A stretch of 64,000 nt of DNA from Sphingosinicella ginsenosidimutans. GTDB lineage: Bacteria > Pseudomonadota > Alphaproteobacteria > Sphingomonadales > Sphingomonadaceae. The stretch covers positions 372,001-436,000 of the forward strand of contig NZ_VOQQ01000001.1 of the NCBI RefSeq assembly GCF_007995055.1, given 5' to 3'. Below, piece by piece: positions 6,908 to 15,352 of this stretch. A program made the position numbers and the translations under genes. Under the pieces are notes generated by a model that was not told the origin of the DNA, did not search any database, and saw only the letters and a list, made by a program, of their open reading frames with translations. Each line of letters opens with the position of its first letter. Within the stretch, counting starts at the first letter, position 1.

Positions 6908-9007
6908 ATGAAGCATGTCCTGTTCCTCGCTGGCGCGGCGACGATCGCCCTCGCGCCGCTTTCCGCCCAGGCCGCCACCGGCGCCGCAACCGCCGCGACC
7001 GCCACCGGCGCCGCAGCCGCCGCGACCGCCACCGGCACGGCCGCCGCCACCGCGGCCACCGCCGGCCGCCCCGAATATGGCGATTTCGGGATCGACCTTT
7101 CCGCCCGCGATCTTTCGGTGCGGCCGGGCGACGATTTCTGGAGCTATGCCAATGCCGGCTTCGTCCGCGCCCATCCGATCCCGGCCGACCGGGTCAGCTA
7201 TGGCGTCAGCGATGTCCTGCAAGACCAGATCGAGCAGCAGCTCAAGGACATCGTCGAGCATCCGGGCGACGATGCCGCCGCCCGCCAGGTCGCCGATTTC
7301 TATGCAAGCTGGATGGACGAGGCGGGGGTCGAGCGGCGCGGGGCCGCGGTGCTCCAGCCCTATCTCGACCGGATCAACGCGGTCCACGATCGCGCCGGCC
7401 TCATCGCCCTGTTCGCGACTCCGGGCTTCGCCTCGCCGGTCGATATCGGCATCATCCCCGATCCGGCGGACACGACCCGCTACGTCGTCACCGCGAGCCA
7501 AAGCGGGCTCGGCCTTCCCGGCCACGATTATTATCTGAACCAGGGCGCGGATTATGATCGCTATCGCGCCGCCTATCGCGCCTATCTGATCCAGATCCAG
7601 ACGCTTGCCGGCATTCCGGACGCCGCGGCCAAGGCCGACGCGGTGATCGCGCTCGAACATCGCATGGCCGAGGTCCAGTGGGCGCCGGAGCGCAGCCGCG
7701 ACATCCAGCAGACCTACAATCCGATGGATCGCGCCCAGCTCGCCACGCTCGCCCCGCAATTCGATTGGCCCAACATGCTCGCCGCCGCCGGCCTTGGCAG
7801 CGCGCAGACCGTCGTGGTGGGCGAGACCAGCGCGATCCACGATACCGGCGCGCTGCTCGAAAGCGTGCCGCTGGAGACGTGGAAAGCCTATCTCACCGTC
7901 CACTTCATCGACAATTTCGCCCAATATCTGCCGCGCGCCTTCGATCAGGCGAATTTCGAGTTTCGCAGCCACACGCTGCGCGGCGTGGAGCAGCAGCGCG
8001 ACCGCTGGAAGCGCGGGCTTTCGGTGCTCAACCGGTCGCTTGGCGAGGCGGTGGGCCGCATCTATGTCGAGCGCCATTTCCCGCCCGAAAGCCGCCGCCA
8101 GATCACCGAGCTGGTCGGCAACCTGCGCGCCGCGCTGAACGAGCGGCTTCGCGCGAACCAGTGGATGGACGACACGACCCGGGAACAGGCGATCGCCAAG
8201 CTCGACGCCTTCGATCCGCGGCTCGGCAGCCCAGCCCAGTTCGTCGATTATTCGCCGATCCGCGTCGATCGCGCCGACCTGCTCGGCAATGCGGTGCGCG
8301 CCGGCCAGTTCGCCTGGGAACGCCAGGTGCGCCGGTTCGGCGGGCCGGTCGATCGCAGCCTGTGGGAAATGACCCCGCAGACGATCAACGCCTATTACGA
8401 TCCGCTGATGAACCAGATCACCTTCCCGGCCGCGATCCTGCAGCCGCCTTATTTCGATCCCAATGCCGATCCGGCGGTGAATTACGGTGCGATCGGCGCG
8501 GTGATCGGCCACGAGATCGGCCACGGCTTCGACGATCAGGGCAGCCATTTCGACGCGCAGGGCCGCATCCGCGACTGGTGGACGCCGCAATCCTCGCAGC
8601 GCTTCGCGGAGCGCACCCAGGCGCTCGGCGCGCAATATAACCAGTTCGAGCCGCTGCCCGGCCTGCACGTCAACGGCCAGCTGACCATGGGCGAGAATAT
8701 CGGCGATCTCGGCGGCATCGAAATGGCCTGGTCGGCCTATCGCCGCTACGTCGCCCAGCATGGCGAGTTGCCGGTGATCGACGGCCTGACCGGCGATCAG
8801 CGCTTCTTCCTCGCCTACGCCCAATCCTGGCGCGATTACTGGCGCGAGGGGCTGCTTCGCGAAGTGGTGCTGACCAATCCGCACGCGCCGTCCATGTACC
8901 GGGTCAATGGCGTCGTCCGGAATGTCGACGAATGGTATCGCGCCTTCAACATCCAGCCCGGCGACAGGCTCTATCTGCCGCCGGAGCAGCGCGTCCACAT
9001 CTGGTGA
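6908..9007 (+). CDS. Secreted M13-family zinc metallopeptidase, paralogue
   Basis: Second copy of the neprilysin/PepO-type peptidase, 699 residues. The chosen ATG begins MKHVLFLAGAATIALAPLSA, a good signal peptide; an upstream in-frame ATG at 6887 (MSKDPIA) is possible. After cleavage comes an Ala/Thr/Gly-rich linker encoded by a 27-nt tandem repeat. Catalytic features: HEIGH at residues 535-539, third zinc ligand Glu596 in GENIGDLGG, and GDQRFFLAYAQSWRDYW. It matches the upstream gene almost residue for residue in the catalytic half and differs most at the N-terminus. GAAGGA at 6891 serves as ribosome-binding site. Confidence 0.93.
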   Translation: MKHVLFLAGAATIALAPLSAQAATGAATAATATGAAAAATATGTAAATAATAGRPEYGDFGIDLSARDLSVRPGDDFWSYANAGFVRAHPIPADRVSYGVSDVLQDQIEQQLKDIVEHPGDDAAARQVADFYASWMDEAGVERRGAAVLQPYLDRINAVHDRAGLIALFATPGFASPVDIGIIPDPADTTRYVVTASQSGLGLPGHDYYLNQGADYDRYRAAYRAYLIQIQTLAGIPDAAAKADAVIALEHRMAEVQWAPERSRDIQQTYNPMDRAQLATLAPQFDWPNMLAAAGLGSAQTVVVGETSAIHDTGALLESVPLETWKAYLTVHFIDNFAQYLPRAFDQANFEFRSHTLRGVEQQRDRWKRGLSVLNRSLGEAVGRIYVERHFPPESRRQITELVGNLRAALNERLRANQWMDDTTREQAIAKLDAFDPRLGSPAQFVDYSPIRVDRADLLGNAVRAGQFAWERQVRRFGGPVDRSLWEMTPQTINAYYDPLMNQITFPAAILQPPYFDPNADPAVNYGAIGAVIGHEIGHGFDDQGSHFDAQGRIRDWWTPQSSQRFAERTQALGAQYNQFEPLPGLHVNGQLTMGENIGDLGGIEMAWSAYRRYVAQHGELPVIDGLTGDQRFFLAYAQSWRDYWREGLLREVVLTNPHAPSMYRVNGVVRNVDEWYRAFNIQPGDRLYLPPEQRVHIW
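6974..7054 (+). repeat. 27-nt tandem repeat coding an Ala/Thr/Gly linker
   Basis: Two 27-nt copies (6974-7000 and 7001-7027) differ at one base, and a third, degenerate copy runs to about 7054. They encode ATGAATAAT-like nonapeptides between the signal peptide and the M13 domain of the second peptidase. The first M13 gene lacks the repeat. Copy number may vary by replication slippage. Confidence 0.8.
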
Positions 9008-9016
9008 CGAGTCGCG

Positions 9017-9046
9017 AAGGGGCCGGGAAACCGGCCCCTTCTTCTT
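9017..9046 (+). terminator. Intrinsic terminator after the M13 pair
   Basis: A perfect 10-bp stem (9017-9026 / 9031-9040) with a GAAA tetraloop, followed by CTTCTT, ten bases after the second M13 stop codon. Confidence 0.85.
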
Positions 9047-9205
9047 GCGCGCCATCGCCGGCCGCGCCGCATGTCGAAGGATGGGACGCCTTCGTCGCAG
9101 CCGGCCGCGCTTTGCCTAAACGATCCGCGGCTTTGCCGAAGACGCGATGCACCTCCCGATGGCCGGGTTCATGGATTGCGGACCCCATGAACCAGGGAGG
9201 TCCAT

Positions 9206-9598
9206 ATGAATATCAACACGATCCTGCGGCGCGGCTCCATCGCCGTCGTTGCGACCCTCGCCGGAACGCTGGCCGTCGCCCAGGCGGACGCCCAGCCGCG
9301 CAACGACCTGACCGTCTTCGCGCCGGCAACGCCGGAAGACTTGATCGTCGCCACCGTCTCCTACGCCGATCTGAACCTCGCTCGCAGTGAAGGCCAGGCG
9401 GTGCTGGAGCAGCGGGTGCGCGGCGCGGTGCGCCGGGTCTGCCCCGTCAGATCGCGCGATCTCTCCATCGCCGCGTTCGGCGACCGGTGCATTGTTGCGG
9501 CCTGGGAAGGCGCGCGGCCGCAGATGGCGGCGGCGATCGCGCAGGCCGGCAGCGGCTATGCGATGCGCGGCACGATCAGCGTCGCGGCCCGGCCCTGA
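9206..9598 (+). CDS. UrcA family protein
   Basis: A 130-residue exported protein with an N-terminal signal sequence (MNINTILRRGSIAVVATLAG...AQADAQ). The core phrase VSYADLNLARSEGQAVLEQRVRGAVRRVC is the hallmark of UrcA-family proteins, common in sphingomonads and caulobacters and of unknown function. Two later Cys residues (CPVRSRD, DRCIVAAW) could form a disulfide. GGGAGG six bases before the ATG is the ribosome-binding site. It stands alone, with terminators on both sides. Confidence 0.85.
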   Translation: MNINTILRRGSIAVVATLAGTLAVAQADAQPRNDLTVFAPATPEDLIVATVSYADLNLARSEGQAVLEQRVRGAVRRVCPVRSRDLSIAAFGDRCIVAAWEGARPQMAAAIAQAGSGYAMRGTISVAARP

Positions 9599-9614
9599 CC
9601 GGCCTGGCCGAACG

Positions 9615-9651
9615 GGCGGGCCGCTCCACCTCGCGGAGCGGCCCGCCTTTT
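9615..9651 (+). terminator. Terminator after the UrcA gene
   Basis: A 13-bp perfect stem (9615-9627 / 9635-9647) with a 7-nt loop, followed by TTTT. It lies between convergent genes; the T tract is on the + strand side, so it mainly ends the UrcA transcript. Confidence 0.85.
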
Positions 9652-9662
9652 CACGTCAGGCG

Positions 9663-9911
9663 TCAGGCGTCGCCTTCTTCCTCCTCGAAAATCTCGACCG
9701 CGACATCGGCATTGGCGGAAAGCCGCACCTTGTCGCCCTCGACCTCGGCGACCAGTCCCTTCGAGATATAGTGATGGTGCCCCTTGTGGCTGCCCTCGCC
9801 GCTGTCCTTCTTGGTCAGCTTGATCCGGTCGCCCTCGATCTTGTCCACCGTGCCGACATGGACGCCGTCCGCGCCGATGACCTCCATATGCTCGCGAATT
9901 TCACCTGCCAT
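9663..9911 (-). CDS. DUF2171 domain protein
   Basis: An 82-residue cytoplasmic protein with no signal or membrane segment. MAGEIREHMEVIGADGVHVG, followed by VDKIEGDRIKLTK and GHHHYISKGLVAEVEGDKVRLS, is the PRC-barrel-like DUF2171 pattern, with an acidic tail (EIFEEEEGDA). Function is unknown; family members are often stress-linked small proteins. The start at 9911 is chosen because GAAGGAGAC precedes it. A longer form starting at 9950 would add an Arg-rich stretch without a ribosome-binding site. Confidence 0.8.
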   Translation of the reverse strand: MAGEIREHMEVIGADGVHVGTVDKIEGDRIKLTKKDSGEGSHKGHHHYISKGLVAEVEGDKVRLSANADVAVEIFEEEEGDA

Positions 9912-9977
9912 TTTCTGTCTCCTTCTGGCGTGGACCTGATCGATCGACAAAACGCATCAAAGCGATTCGGGTCCCCG

Positions 9978-11702
9978 TCACGATGCGACCGGAACCGGCG
10001 CCGGCTCAAGGGCCTGCGACGCCGCCGCTGAATGCTGGGCGAGATAGGCGTGGATCGCGGCCACGACCTGCGCGCCGTCGCCGACCGCCGCCGCGACCCG
10101 CTTGACCGAGCCCGAGCGGACGTCGCCGACCGCGAACACGCCGCGCCGGCTGGTCTCCAGCGGCAGTCGATCCTCGCCCCCGCCCGGGCCGGCGCACAGG
10201 AAGCCGCCGGCATCGACCTCGAGGCCCGAGGCGCGGAGCCAGTCCGTATTCGGATCGGCGCCGATGAAGGAGAAGAGGTGGCGCACCTGGCGCCTGGTCT
10301 CGAGGCCCGAGACCCGGTCGCACCAGCGGATCGCCTCAAGCGCGCCGTCCGCGCCTTCGAGGGCGCTGATCTCGCAGCCGACGACGATCTCGACATTGGG
10401 CAGGCCTTCGATCCGCTCGACGAGATAGTGCGACATCGTGTCGGCGAGCGGGCGGCGCACGATCAGCGTCACCCGCGCCGCCGCGCCGGCAAGGAACACC
10501 ACCGCCTGGCCGGCCGAATTGCCGCCGCCGACCAGCGCCACCTCCTGCCCTGCCGACAGCTTCGCCTCCAGCGGCGAGGCCCAATAGTGGACCGAACTGC
10601 CTTCGAATTCGTCGAGCCGGTCGACGTCGAGCCGGCGATAGCGCGCGCCGGTCGCGATCACGGCGGTGCGGGCGCGCACCCGCTCGCCGGTCGACAGCGC
10701 GAGGCACAGGGTGTCGCCGCCGCATTCCAGCCGCAGCGCTTCGTCCGGGATCGCCATTTCGACCCCGAATTTCTGGGCCTGGCTGTGGGCACGGCCCATC
10801 AGCGCCATTCCGGAAATTCCGGTCGGGAAGCCAAGGTAATTCTCGATCCGGCTCGATGCGCCCGCCTGGCCGCCGAACGCGCGGCAATCGAGCGCGAGCA
10901 CCGAAAGCCCCTCCGATCCCGCATAGACCGCGGTCGCGAGACCGGCCGGCCCGGCGCCGACCACGACGACATCGAACACCCGCTCCGGATCGATCGGGCC
11001 GACCAGGCCGATGCAGCGCGCCAGCTCGCCGTCGCTCGGATTGCGCAGGATCTGGCCGCCGGGGCAGAGCACGATCGGCAGCTCCTCGCGCGTGACCTGG
11101 AATCGCTCGACGAAGGTGCGCCCGCACGGATCGGTCTCGGCATCGAGCAGGCGGTGCGGATGGCCGTTGCGCCGAAGGAAATTGGCGAGCCGCCCGACAT
11201 TGCCGTCGCCCGCCCGGCCCACGATGATCGGCCCGCCGCCGCCGCTTTCGAGCAGGCCCATGCGCCGAAGGATCAGCGCGCGCATGATCCGCTCGCCAAG
11301 ATCGGCCTCCGCGATCAGCAGCGCGCGCAGCCGTTCGGGCGGGATCAGCAGCGCCTCGACCGGGCGGACCGCTTCGGCATCGACCAGGGACGGCCGGCCG
11401 GACAGCTGGGCGAGCTCGCCCATGAAGCCGTTGGCAAGATGGGTCACGATCGGCACCGGGCCGGATTCACCTTGCTGGCTGACCTCGACCGCGCCGTCGA
11501 GGATGACGGTGAGCCCGTGCCCCGGCTCCCCGACCCGCGCGAGCGCCTCGCCCTGCGCGTAACGGCGCACCGTGCCGAACCGCCGCAGCCGGGCGATGTC
11601 CGCGTCGGTCAGCGTCGGGAACATCTGGGCGCCGCGCGTTTCGATGATGGTCTGGGCGGCGGGCGGGATTCCGGCCGGGCCGCGGGGGATCGTGTCGGTC
11701 AT
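9978..11702 (-). CDS. Cyclic-nucleotide-binding domain fused to thioredoxin-reductase-like FAD oxidoreductase
   Basis: A 574-residue two-domain cytoplasmic protein. Residues about 25-150 are a CRP-type cNMP-binding fold (GHGLTVILDGAVEVSQQG, FMGELAQLSGRPSLVDAEA). After a linker, a thioredoxin-reductase-like flavoprotein starts at about residue 248 with VVVGAGPAGLATAVYAGSEG. FGGQAGASSRIENYLGFPTG and the NADPH site VALVGGGNSAGQA follow, ending with FAVGDVRSGSVKRVAAAVGDG. The redox CxxC of true thioredoxin reductases is absent. The electron acceptor is therefore unclear, and the cNMP-like module may gate activity. GAGGGA lies ahead of the ATG. The next gene upstream is the chloroperoxidase-like hydrolase, 59 bp away on the same strand, so the two may be cotranscribed. 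Confidence 0.87.
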   Translation of the reverse strand: MTDTIPRGPAGIPPAAQTIIETRGAQMFPTLTDADIARLRRFGTVRRYAQGEALARVGEPGHGLTVILDGAVEVSQQGESGPVPIVTHLANGFMGELAQLSGRPSLVDAEAVRPVEALLIPPERLRALLIAEADLGERIMRALILRRMGLLESGGGGPIIVGRAGDGNVGRLANFLRRNGHPHRLLDAETDPCGRTFVERFQVTREELPIVLCPGGQILRNPSDGELARCIGLVGPIDPERVFDVVVVGAGPAGLATAVYAGSEGLSVLALDCRAFGGQAGASSRIENYLGFPTGISGMALMGRAHSQAQKFGVEMAIPDEALRLECGGDTLCLALSTGERVRARTAVIATGARYRRLDVDRLDEFEGSSVHYWASPLEAKLSAGQEVALVGGGNSAGQAVVFLAGAAARVTLIVRRPLADTMSHYLVERIEGLPNVEIVVGCEISALEGADGALEAIRWCDRVSGLETRRQVRHLFSFIGADPNTDWLRASGLEVDAGGFLCAGPGGGEDRLPLETSRRGVFAVGDVRSGSVKRVAAAVGDGAQVVAAIHAYLAQHSAAASQALEPAPVPVAS

Positions 11703-11761
11703 CTGTTCCCTCGGGAAGCGCGGGCCGGGCGGGGACGCAAGGGCCCGCCCGGCCTCGATGG

Positions 11762-12634
11762 TCAGGCCGTTGTGGGCGTCGCGACGATCAGCGATTCGGT
11801 CGACGATTCGCCCTCCCGGATGAAGGCGAGCAGCTCGGCATTCACCAGGTCCGGATGGGTGGTCATCATGCCGTGCGGCAGCTCCTTGTAGCTCTTGAAC
11901 GTGCTGCGCTTCAGCAGCTTGGCCGCAAGCGGACCGGAATCGGCATAGGGCACGATCTGGTCGTCCTCGCTGTGCATCACCAGCACCGGCACGTCGATCG
12001 CCTTCAGATCCTCGGTGAAGTCGGTTTCGGAGAAGGCCTTGATGCAGTCGTAATGGGCGTTGGCGGCGCCCATCATGCCCTGGCGCCACCAATTGTCGAC
12101 GCAGCCCTGGATCGTCGCGACGCCGGGCCGGTTGAAATTGTAGAACGGGCCCGAGGCAATATCGATGTAGAGCTGGGAGCGATTGGCGGCGAGCGCGGCG
12201 CGATAGCCGTCGAACGCCTCGATCGGGGTGCCGCCGGGGTTGCTCTCCTTCTTCACCATCACGGGCGGCACGGCGCTGATGATCGCCGCCTTGGAGACGC
12301 GGCCCGGCTCGGCGCGCGCGACATAGTGAACGACCTCGCCGCCGCCGGTCGAATGGCCGACATGGATCGCGCCCCTCAGATCGAGCGCGCTGACCAGATC
12401 CATCACGTCGGCGGCATAATGATCCATGTCGTGGCCGCCGGATGTCTGGCTGGAGCGGCCGTGGCCGCGCCTGTCGTGCGCGATCACGCGATAGCCCTGG
12501 TGGAGGAAGAACAGCATCTGCGCGTCCCAATCGTCCGCGCTCAATGGCCATCCGTGGTGGAAGACGATCGGCTGGCCGGTGCCCCAGTCCTTGTAGAAGA
12601 TTTCGGTTCCGTCGCGGGTGGTGATCATGTTCAT
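11762..12634 (-). CDS. Alpha/beta hydrolase, non-haem chloroperoxidase type
   Basis: A 290-residue cytoplasmic esterase/perhydrolase. [20 protein letters not shown] and the oxyanion-hole HHGWP open the fold. The nucleophile is Ser95 in GHSTGGGEV, the typical cofactor-free chloroperoxidase elbow. The acid lies in [13 protein letters not shown] and the catalytic His in LPHGMM. These enzymes hydrolyse esters and, with acetate, form peracids; true substrates are usually unknown. The start is fixed by CAGGAGAC upstream. The last dozen residues ([11 protein letters not shown]) extend beyond the usual C-terminus. Confidence 0.88.
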   Translation of the reverse strand: MNMITTRDGTEIFYKDWGTGQPIVFHHGWPLSADDWDAQMLFFLHQGYRVIAHDRRGHGRSSQTSGGHDMDHYAADVMDLVSALDLRGAIHVGHSTGGGEVVHYVARAEPGRVSKAAIISAVPPVMVKKESNPGGTPIEAFDGYRAALAANRSQLYIDIASGPFYNFNRPGVATIQGCVDNWWRQGMMGAANAHYDCIKAFSETDFTEDLKAIDVPVLVMHSEDDQIVPYADSGPLAAKLLKRSTFKSYKELPHGMMTTHPDLVNAELLAFIREGESSTESLIVATPTTA

Positions 12635-12783
12635 GCCATGTCTCCTGGCTGCGCGGGTGCGCGTGCGGGGGGTGCCGCGATCACGGGCCCGGCGGATCAC
12701 AGGAAGCGGCGCGCCGGACTCGGCTCGCGACGGTGGAAACCTATCATGGATTCGGTGGCGCGGCCATGACAGGGCCGCGCGAT

Positions 12784-13314
12784 TCATTCGCGCTCGCGAA
12801 GCAGCGCCGAAAGCGTCCAGCCGGACTCGCCGTGCCCGGTGCCGTTGATCGCATCGTCGAGGAACCAGCGCCCGTCGATCAGGACGAATTCGAAGCGCGT
12901 CGAATCCTGCCGGTCGCCGTTATGGAAGCGGGCCGTCACCGTCCGCCGGCCCGGCCCGTCCTCGGGGCGGACGACCAGCGAGACCTGCGAAATCTGCCAG
13001 TCCTGCGCGTTCGTCCACCAATCGAAATCGATCGCGCCGACCGTGTCCGGATGCGCGTCCTCCCAACGCTGGTAGGCCGCGAACAAGGCGGCGAGCCGCG
13101 GCGAATAGGCATAAGCGGGATCGGGCGGCGGCCGATCCTCGCCGCCATGGACATAGGCGTCGTACATCTGCGCCACGAAGGCGCGCGGATCATCGACCCC
13201 CCGCATCTGCGCGGCCGCGCCGTGCCGGGCGGTCCGATCCGCCGAGGCCGCCGGTCCGGCAACGGCCGCCAGGGCGACCAGGGCAACCGTGACGAGAACC
13301 CGCTGTGTGCGCAT
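12784..13314 (-). CDS. DUF3828-type exported protein
   Basis: A 176-residue protein with a signal peptide ([25 protein letters not shown]). The mature part contains [39 protein letters not shown] and a C-terminal [12 protein letters not shown], the general layout of DUF3828 proteins (a NTF2-like fold of unknown function, periplasmic). GGAGGCGGAG precedes the ATG. Divergent from the cyclophilin gene at 13426, with 111 bp between them. Confidence 0.7.
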   Translation of the reverse strand: MRTQRVLVTVALVALAAVAGPAASADRTARHGAAAQMRGVDDPRAFVAQMYDAYVHGGEDRPPPDPAYAYSPRLAALFAAYQRWEDAHPDTVGAIDFDWWTNAQDWQISQVSLVVRPEDGPGRRTVTARFHNGDRQDSTRFEFVLIDGRWFLDDAINGTGHGESGWTLSALLRERE

Positions 13315-13425
13315 CTCCGCCTCCCCCGCAATGCGTTCTTGTCTGCCCAAGTCGGCTTGGAGTCCAGCGGCACCTTGCTCAGGCCGCGCGGCTGCGGCAG
13401 GCTCGCGCAAACGAACGGGGGACCC

Positions 13426-14352
13426 ATGCGCCACATCGCCTTCGCCGGATTTCTGCTCCTCGCCGCCGCGGCCGGAACCGCGCAGACGGGCCACTGGCAG
13501 CCGCAGCCGATCGCCGGCGCAACCGAGCCCTCCGAAGTGGTCGCCCATTCCGCCGCGTCCGACTGGCGGCCGATCGCGCCCGAAAACCTGCTCGTCATGG
13601 ACCTCGCCGACGGCGGACGGATCGCGATCGAGCTCGCGCCCGAATTCGCGCCGGTCCATGTCGCCAATATCCGCCGGCTCGCCCATGCCGGCTGGTGGCA
13701 GGGCGCGAGCGTCTATCGCGTGCAGGACAATTATGTCGCCCAATGGGGCCAGAATGACGGCGGCGGCACGCGTCCCGAAGGCGTCGTCGAGCATCCGCCG
13801 GCGGAATATGAGCGCCCGACGGCCGGCCTGTCGATCCACCCGCTCGGCTATCCCGACAGCTATGCGGCGCAAGCCGGCTTCGTCGACGGCTGGCCGGTGG
13901 GCACCGATCCGGCCCGGGGAAGCGCCTGGCTCGCCCATTGTTATGGCGCTGTCGGGGTCGGCCGCGATCTCGCGCCCGACACCGGCATGGGCGGCGAGCT
14001 CTATGCGGTGATCGGCCAGGCGCCGCGCCATCTCGACCGCAACATCGCCGTCGTCGGCCGGGTGATCGAGGGGATGCCGGCACTGTCGGCCCGGCCGCGC
14101 GGCACCGGTGATCTCGGCTTCTACCAGGTCGATCGGGGCGAGACTCCGGTGCCGATCCGGTCGATCCGCCTCGCCGCCGACATGCCCGCCGCCGAGCGTC
14201 CGTCCTACGAGGTGATGCGGACCGACAGCGAGGCCTTCGCGCGCTATGTCACCGGCCGCGCCAATCGCGGCGGCACCTTCTTCAACGTTCCCGCTGGCGG
14301 CGTCGATCTGTGCAACGTCAACGTGCCCGTGCGGCGACGAGCCGCGCCCTAG
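13426..14352 (+). CDS. Exported cyclophilin-type peptidyl-prolyl isomerase
   Basis: A 308-residue periplasmic protein with a signal peptide (MRHIAFAGFLLLAAAAGTAQ). The cyclophilin domain begins at LLVMDLADGGRIAIELAPEFAPVHVANIRRL, with WWQGASVYRVQDNYVAQWGQND as the substrate-facing segment and a long insert before GGELYAVIGQAPRHLDRN. Likely helps fold outer-membrane or periplasmic proteins. The C-terminal about 80 residues (from RLAADMP) are an extension seen in sphingomonad homologues. The stop overlaps that of the convergent protease gene by 4 bases. Confidence 0.87.
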   Translation: MRHIAFAGFLLLAAAAGTAQTGHWQPQPIAGATEPSEVVAHSAASDWRPIAPENLLVMDLADGGRIAIELAPEFAPVHVANIRRLAHAGWWQGASVYRVQDNYVAQWGQNDGGGTRPEGVVEHPPAEYERPTAGLSIHPLGYPDSYAAQAGFVDGWPVGTDPARGSAWLAHCYGAVGVGRDLAPDTGMGGELYAVIGQAPRHLDRNIAVVGRVIEGMPALSARPRGTGDLGFYQVDRGETPVPIRSIRLAADMPAAERPSYEVMRTDSEAFARYVTGRANRGGTFFNVPAGGVDLCNVNVPVRRRAAP

Positions 14353-14861
14353 CGGATCGTCATCGCGTCGCCGCGGATCTCGACGGCGCCCACGCGGCCG
14401 AGGAAGCTCTGGCCGAGTAGCGACATCGGCAGACGCTCGCCGACCACAGCCGGCACGTCCCGCGCCTCGACCGGGCCCAGGGTGACGCGATCGAGCGTCA
14501 CCGGCATCACGTCCATCTCGCCGCCGGCGCCGATCGCGCGGAGCCGCTGCGTCGGAAAGGTGAGGCCCGCGCGCTGCGCGTCCTCGCGGGTCAACGCAAC
14601 CACGCTCGCGCCCGTATCGACGACGAAGCGGATGGTCGCGCCGTTGACGATGGCATCGGCGTAGAAATGGCCGTCCGGCGCGCGGCGGATCGATCGTGCG
14701 GCGACACCGGGATCGGCGTCAGGCGCCGGCGCGACCGCCGGCGATTGCTGGCGTGACGGCGCCGCAGGCGCTGGCGGGGGCGCGCGGCCGAGGTTCGGCG
14801 CGATCAGGGCCGCGCCGATCAGCACGATCCCCGCCGCGACCAGGGTGCCGCCGTTCGACAT
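14349..14861 (-). CDS. Retropepsin-like (clan AA) aspartic protease, membrane-anchored
   Basis: A 170-residue protein of the TIGR02281-like family. The N-terminal segment GGTLVAAGIVLIGAALIAP is a membrane anchor, followed by a Pro/Ala-rich linker. The single protease domain has the active-site motif FVVDTGASVVALT, the flap region and LLGQSFLGRVGAVEIRG near the end. Such single-domain enzymes work as dimers; substrates are unknown, with the active site probably in the periplasm. Convergent with the cyclophilin gene, with a 4-bp overlap of stop codons. Confidence 0.86.
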   Translation of the reverse strand: MSNGGTLVAAGIVLIGAALIAPNLGRAPPPAPAAPSRQQSPAVAPAPDADPGVAARSIRRAPDGHFYADAIVNGATIRFVVDTGASVVALTREDAQRAGLTFPTQRLRAIGAGGEMDVMPVTLDRVTLGPVEARDVPAVVGERLPMSLLGQSFLGRVGAVEIRGDAMTIR

Positions 14862-14913
14862 GGCCGCATTCTAAGGCGGCCATGTCGAAGGCCGGGTTAA
14901 CGCCGCCGCGCGC

Positions 14914-15167
14914 TCAGGCCGCCTCGGCGAACCGATAGCGCCGGACGGTGCGGATGGTCTGTCCGCCGGCGACGAGCGCCGCGTTTTCCAGCGGCAGCGC
15001 CGTGCCGCAGAACGCGCATTCGGCCGACAGCCGGCCGATATACCAGTGGGATCGGCCGCAGCCGGGGCAGTGGTTGGTTTCCTGGTCGCGATAGACGATG
15101 TGATAACCGCGCGCCGCCGCCGGGGGACAAGGCTGCCACCGCGCGCGTCGAGTATGCTGGTCGCCAT
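14914..15167 (-). pseudogene. Small zinc-ribbon protein with an apparent 1-nt frameshift
   Basis: AAAGGAGCCGAAC followed by ATG at 15167 starts MATSILDARGGSLVPRRRRA. The conserved part (GYHIVYRDQETNHCPGCGRS, then CAFCGTALPLE, ending FRFAEAA-like at 14914) sits in another frame that has no start codon near it. Adding one base in the G5 run at 15122-15126 would join them as ...SLVPPAAARGYHIVYRD..., a protein of about 84 residues. Two CxxC pairs suggest a zinc ribbon; related small proteins occur in sphingomonads. Either the gene is broken or the run is under-called. Function unknown. Confidence 0.65.
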
Positions 15168-15352
15168 GTTCGGCTCCTTTTCGACTCGAATGTGCCTGCC
15201 CAACGCGGCGCCGACGGGCGCGGTTGCATGGATTCACCATGAATTCGCAGGTGCTTGGCGGTTCACCCCGCAAGCGTCACGAAAATGAGACACTTCGGAG
15301 CCCCGGAACGCTCCCCCCTCTCGCGCGTAACGCTGCGCGCAAAGGAGACGCC

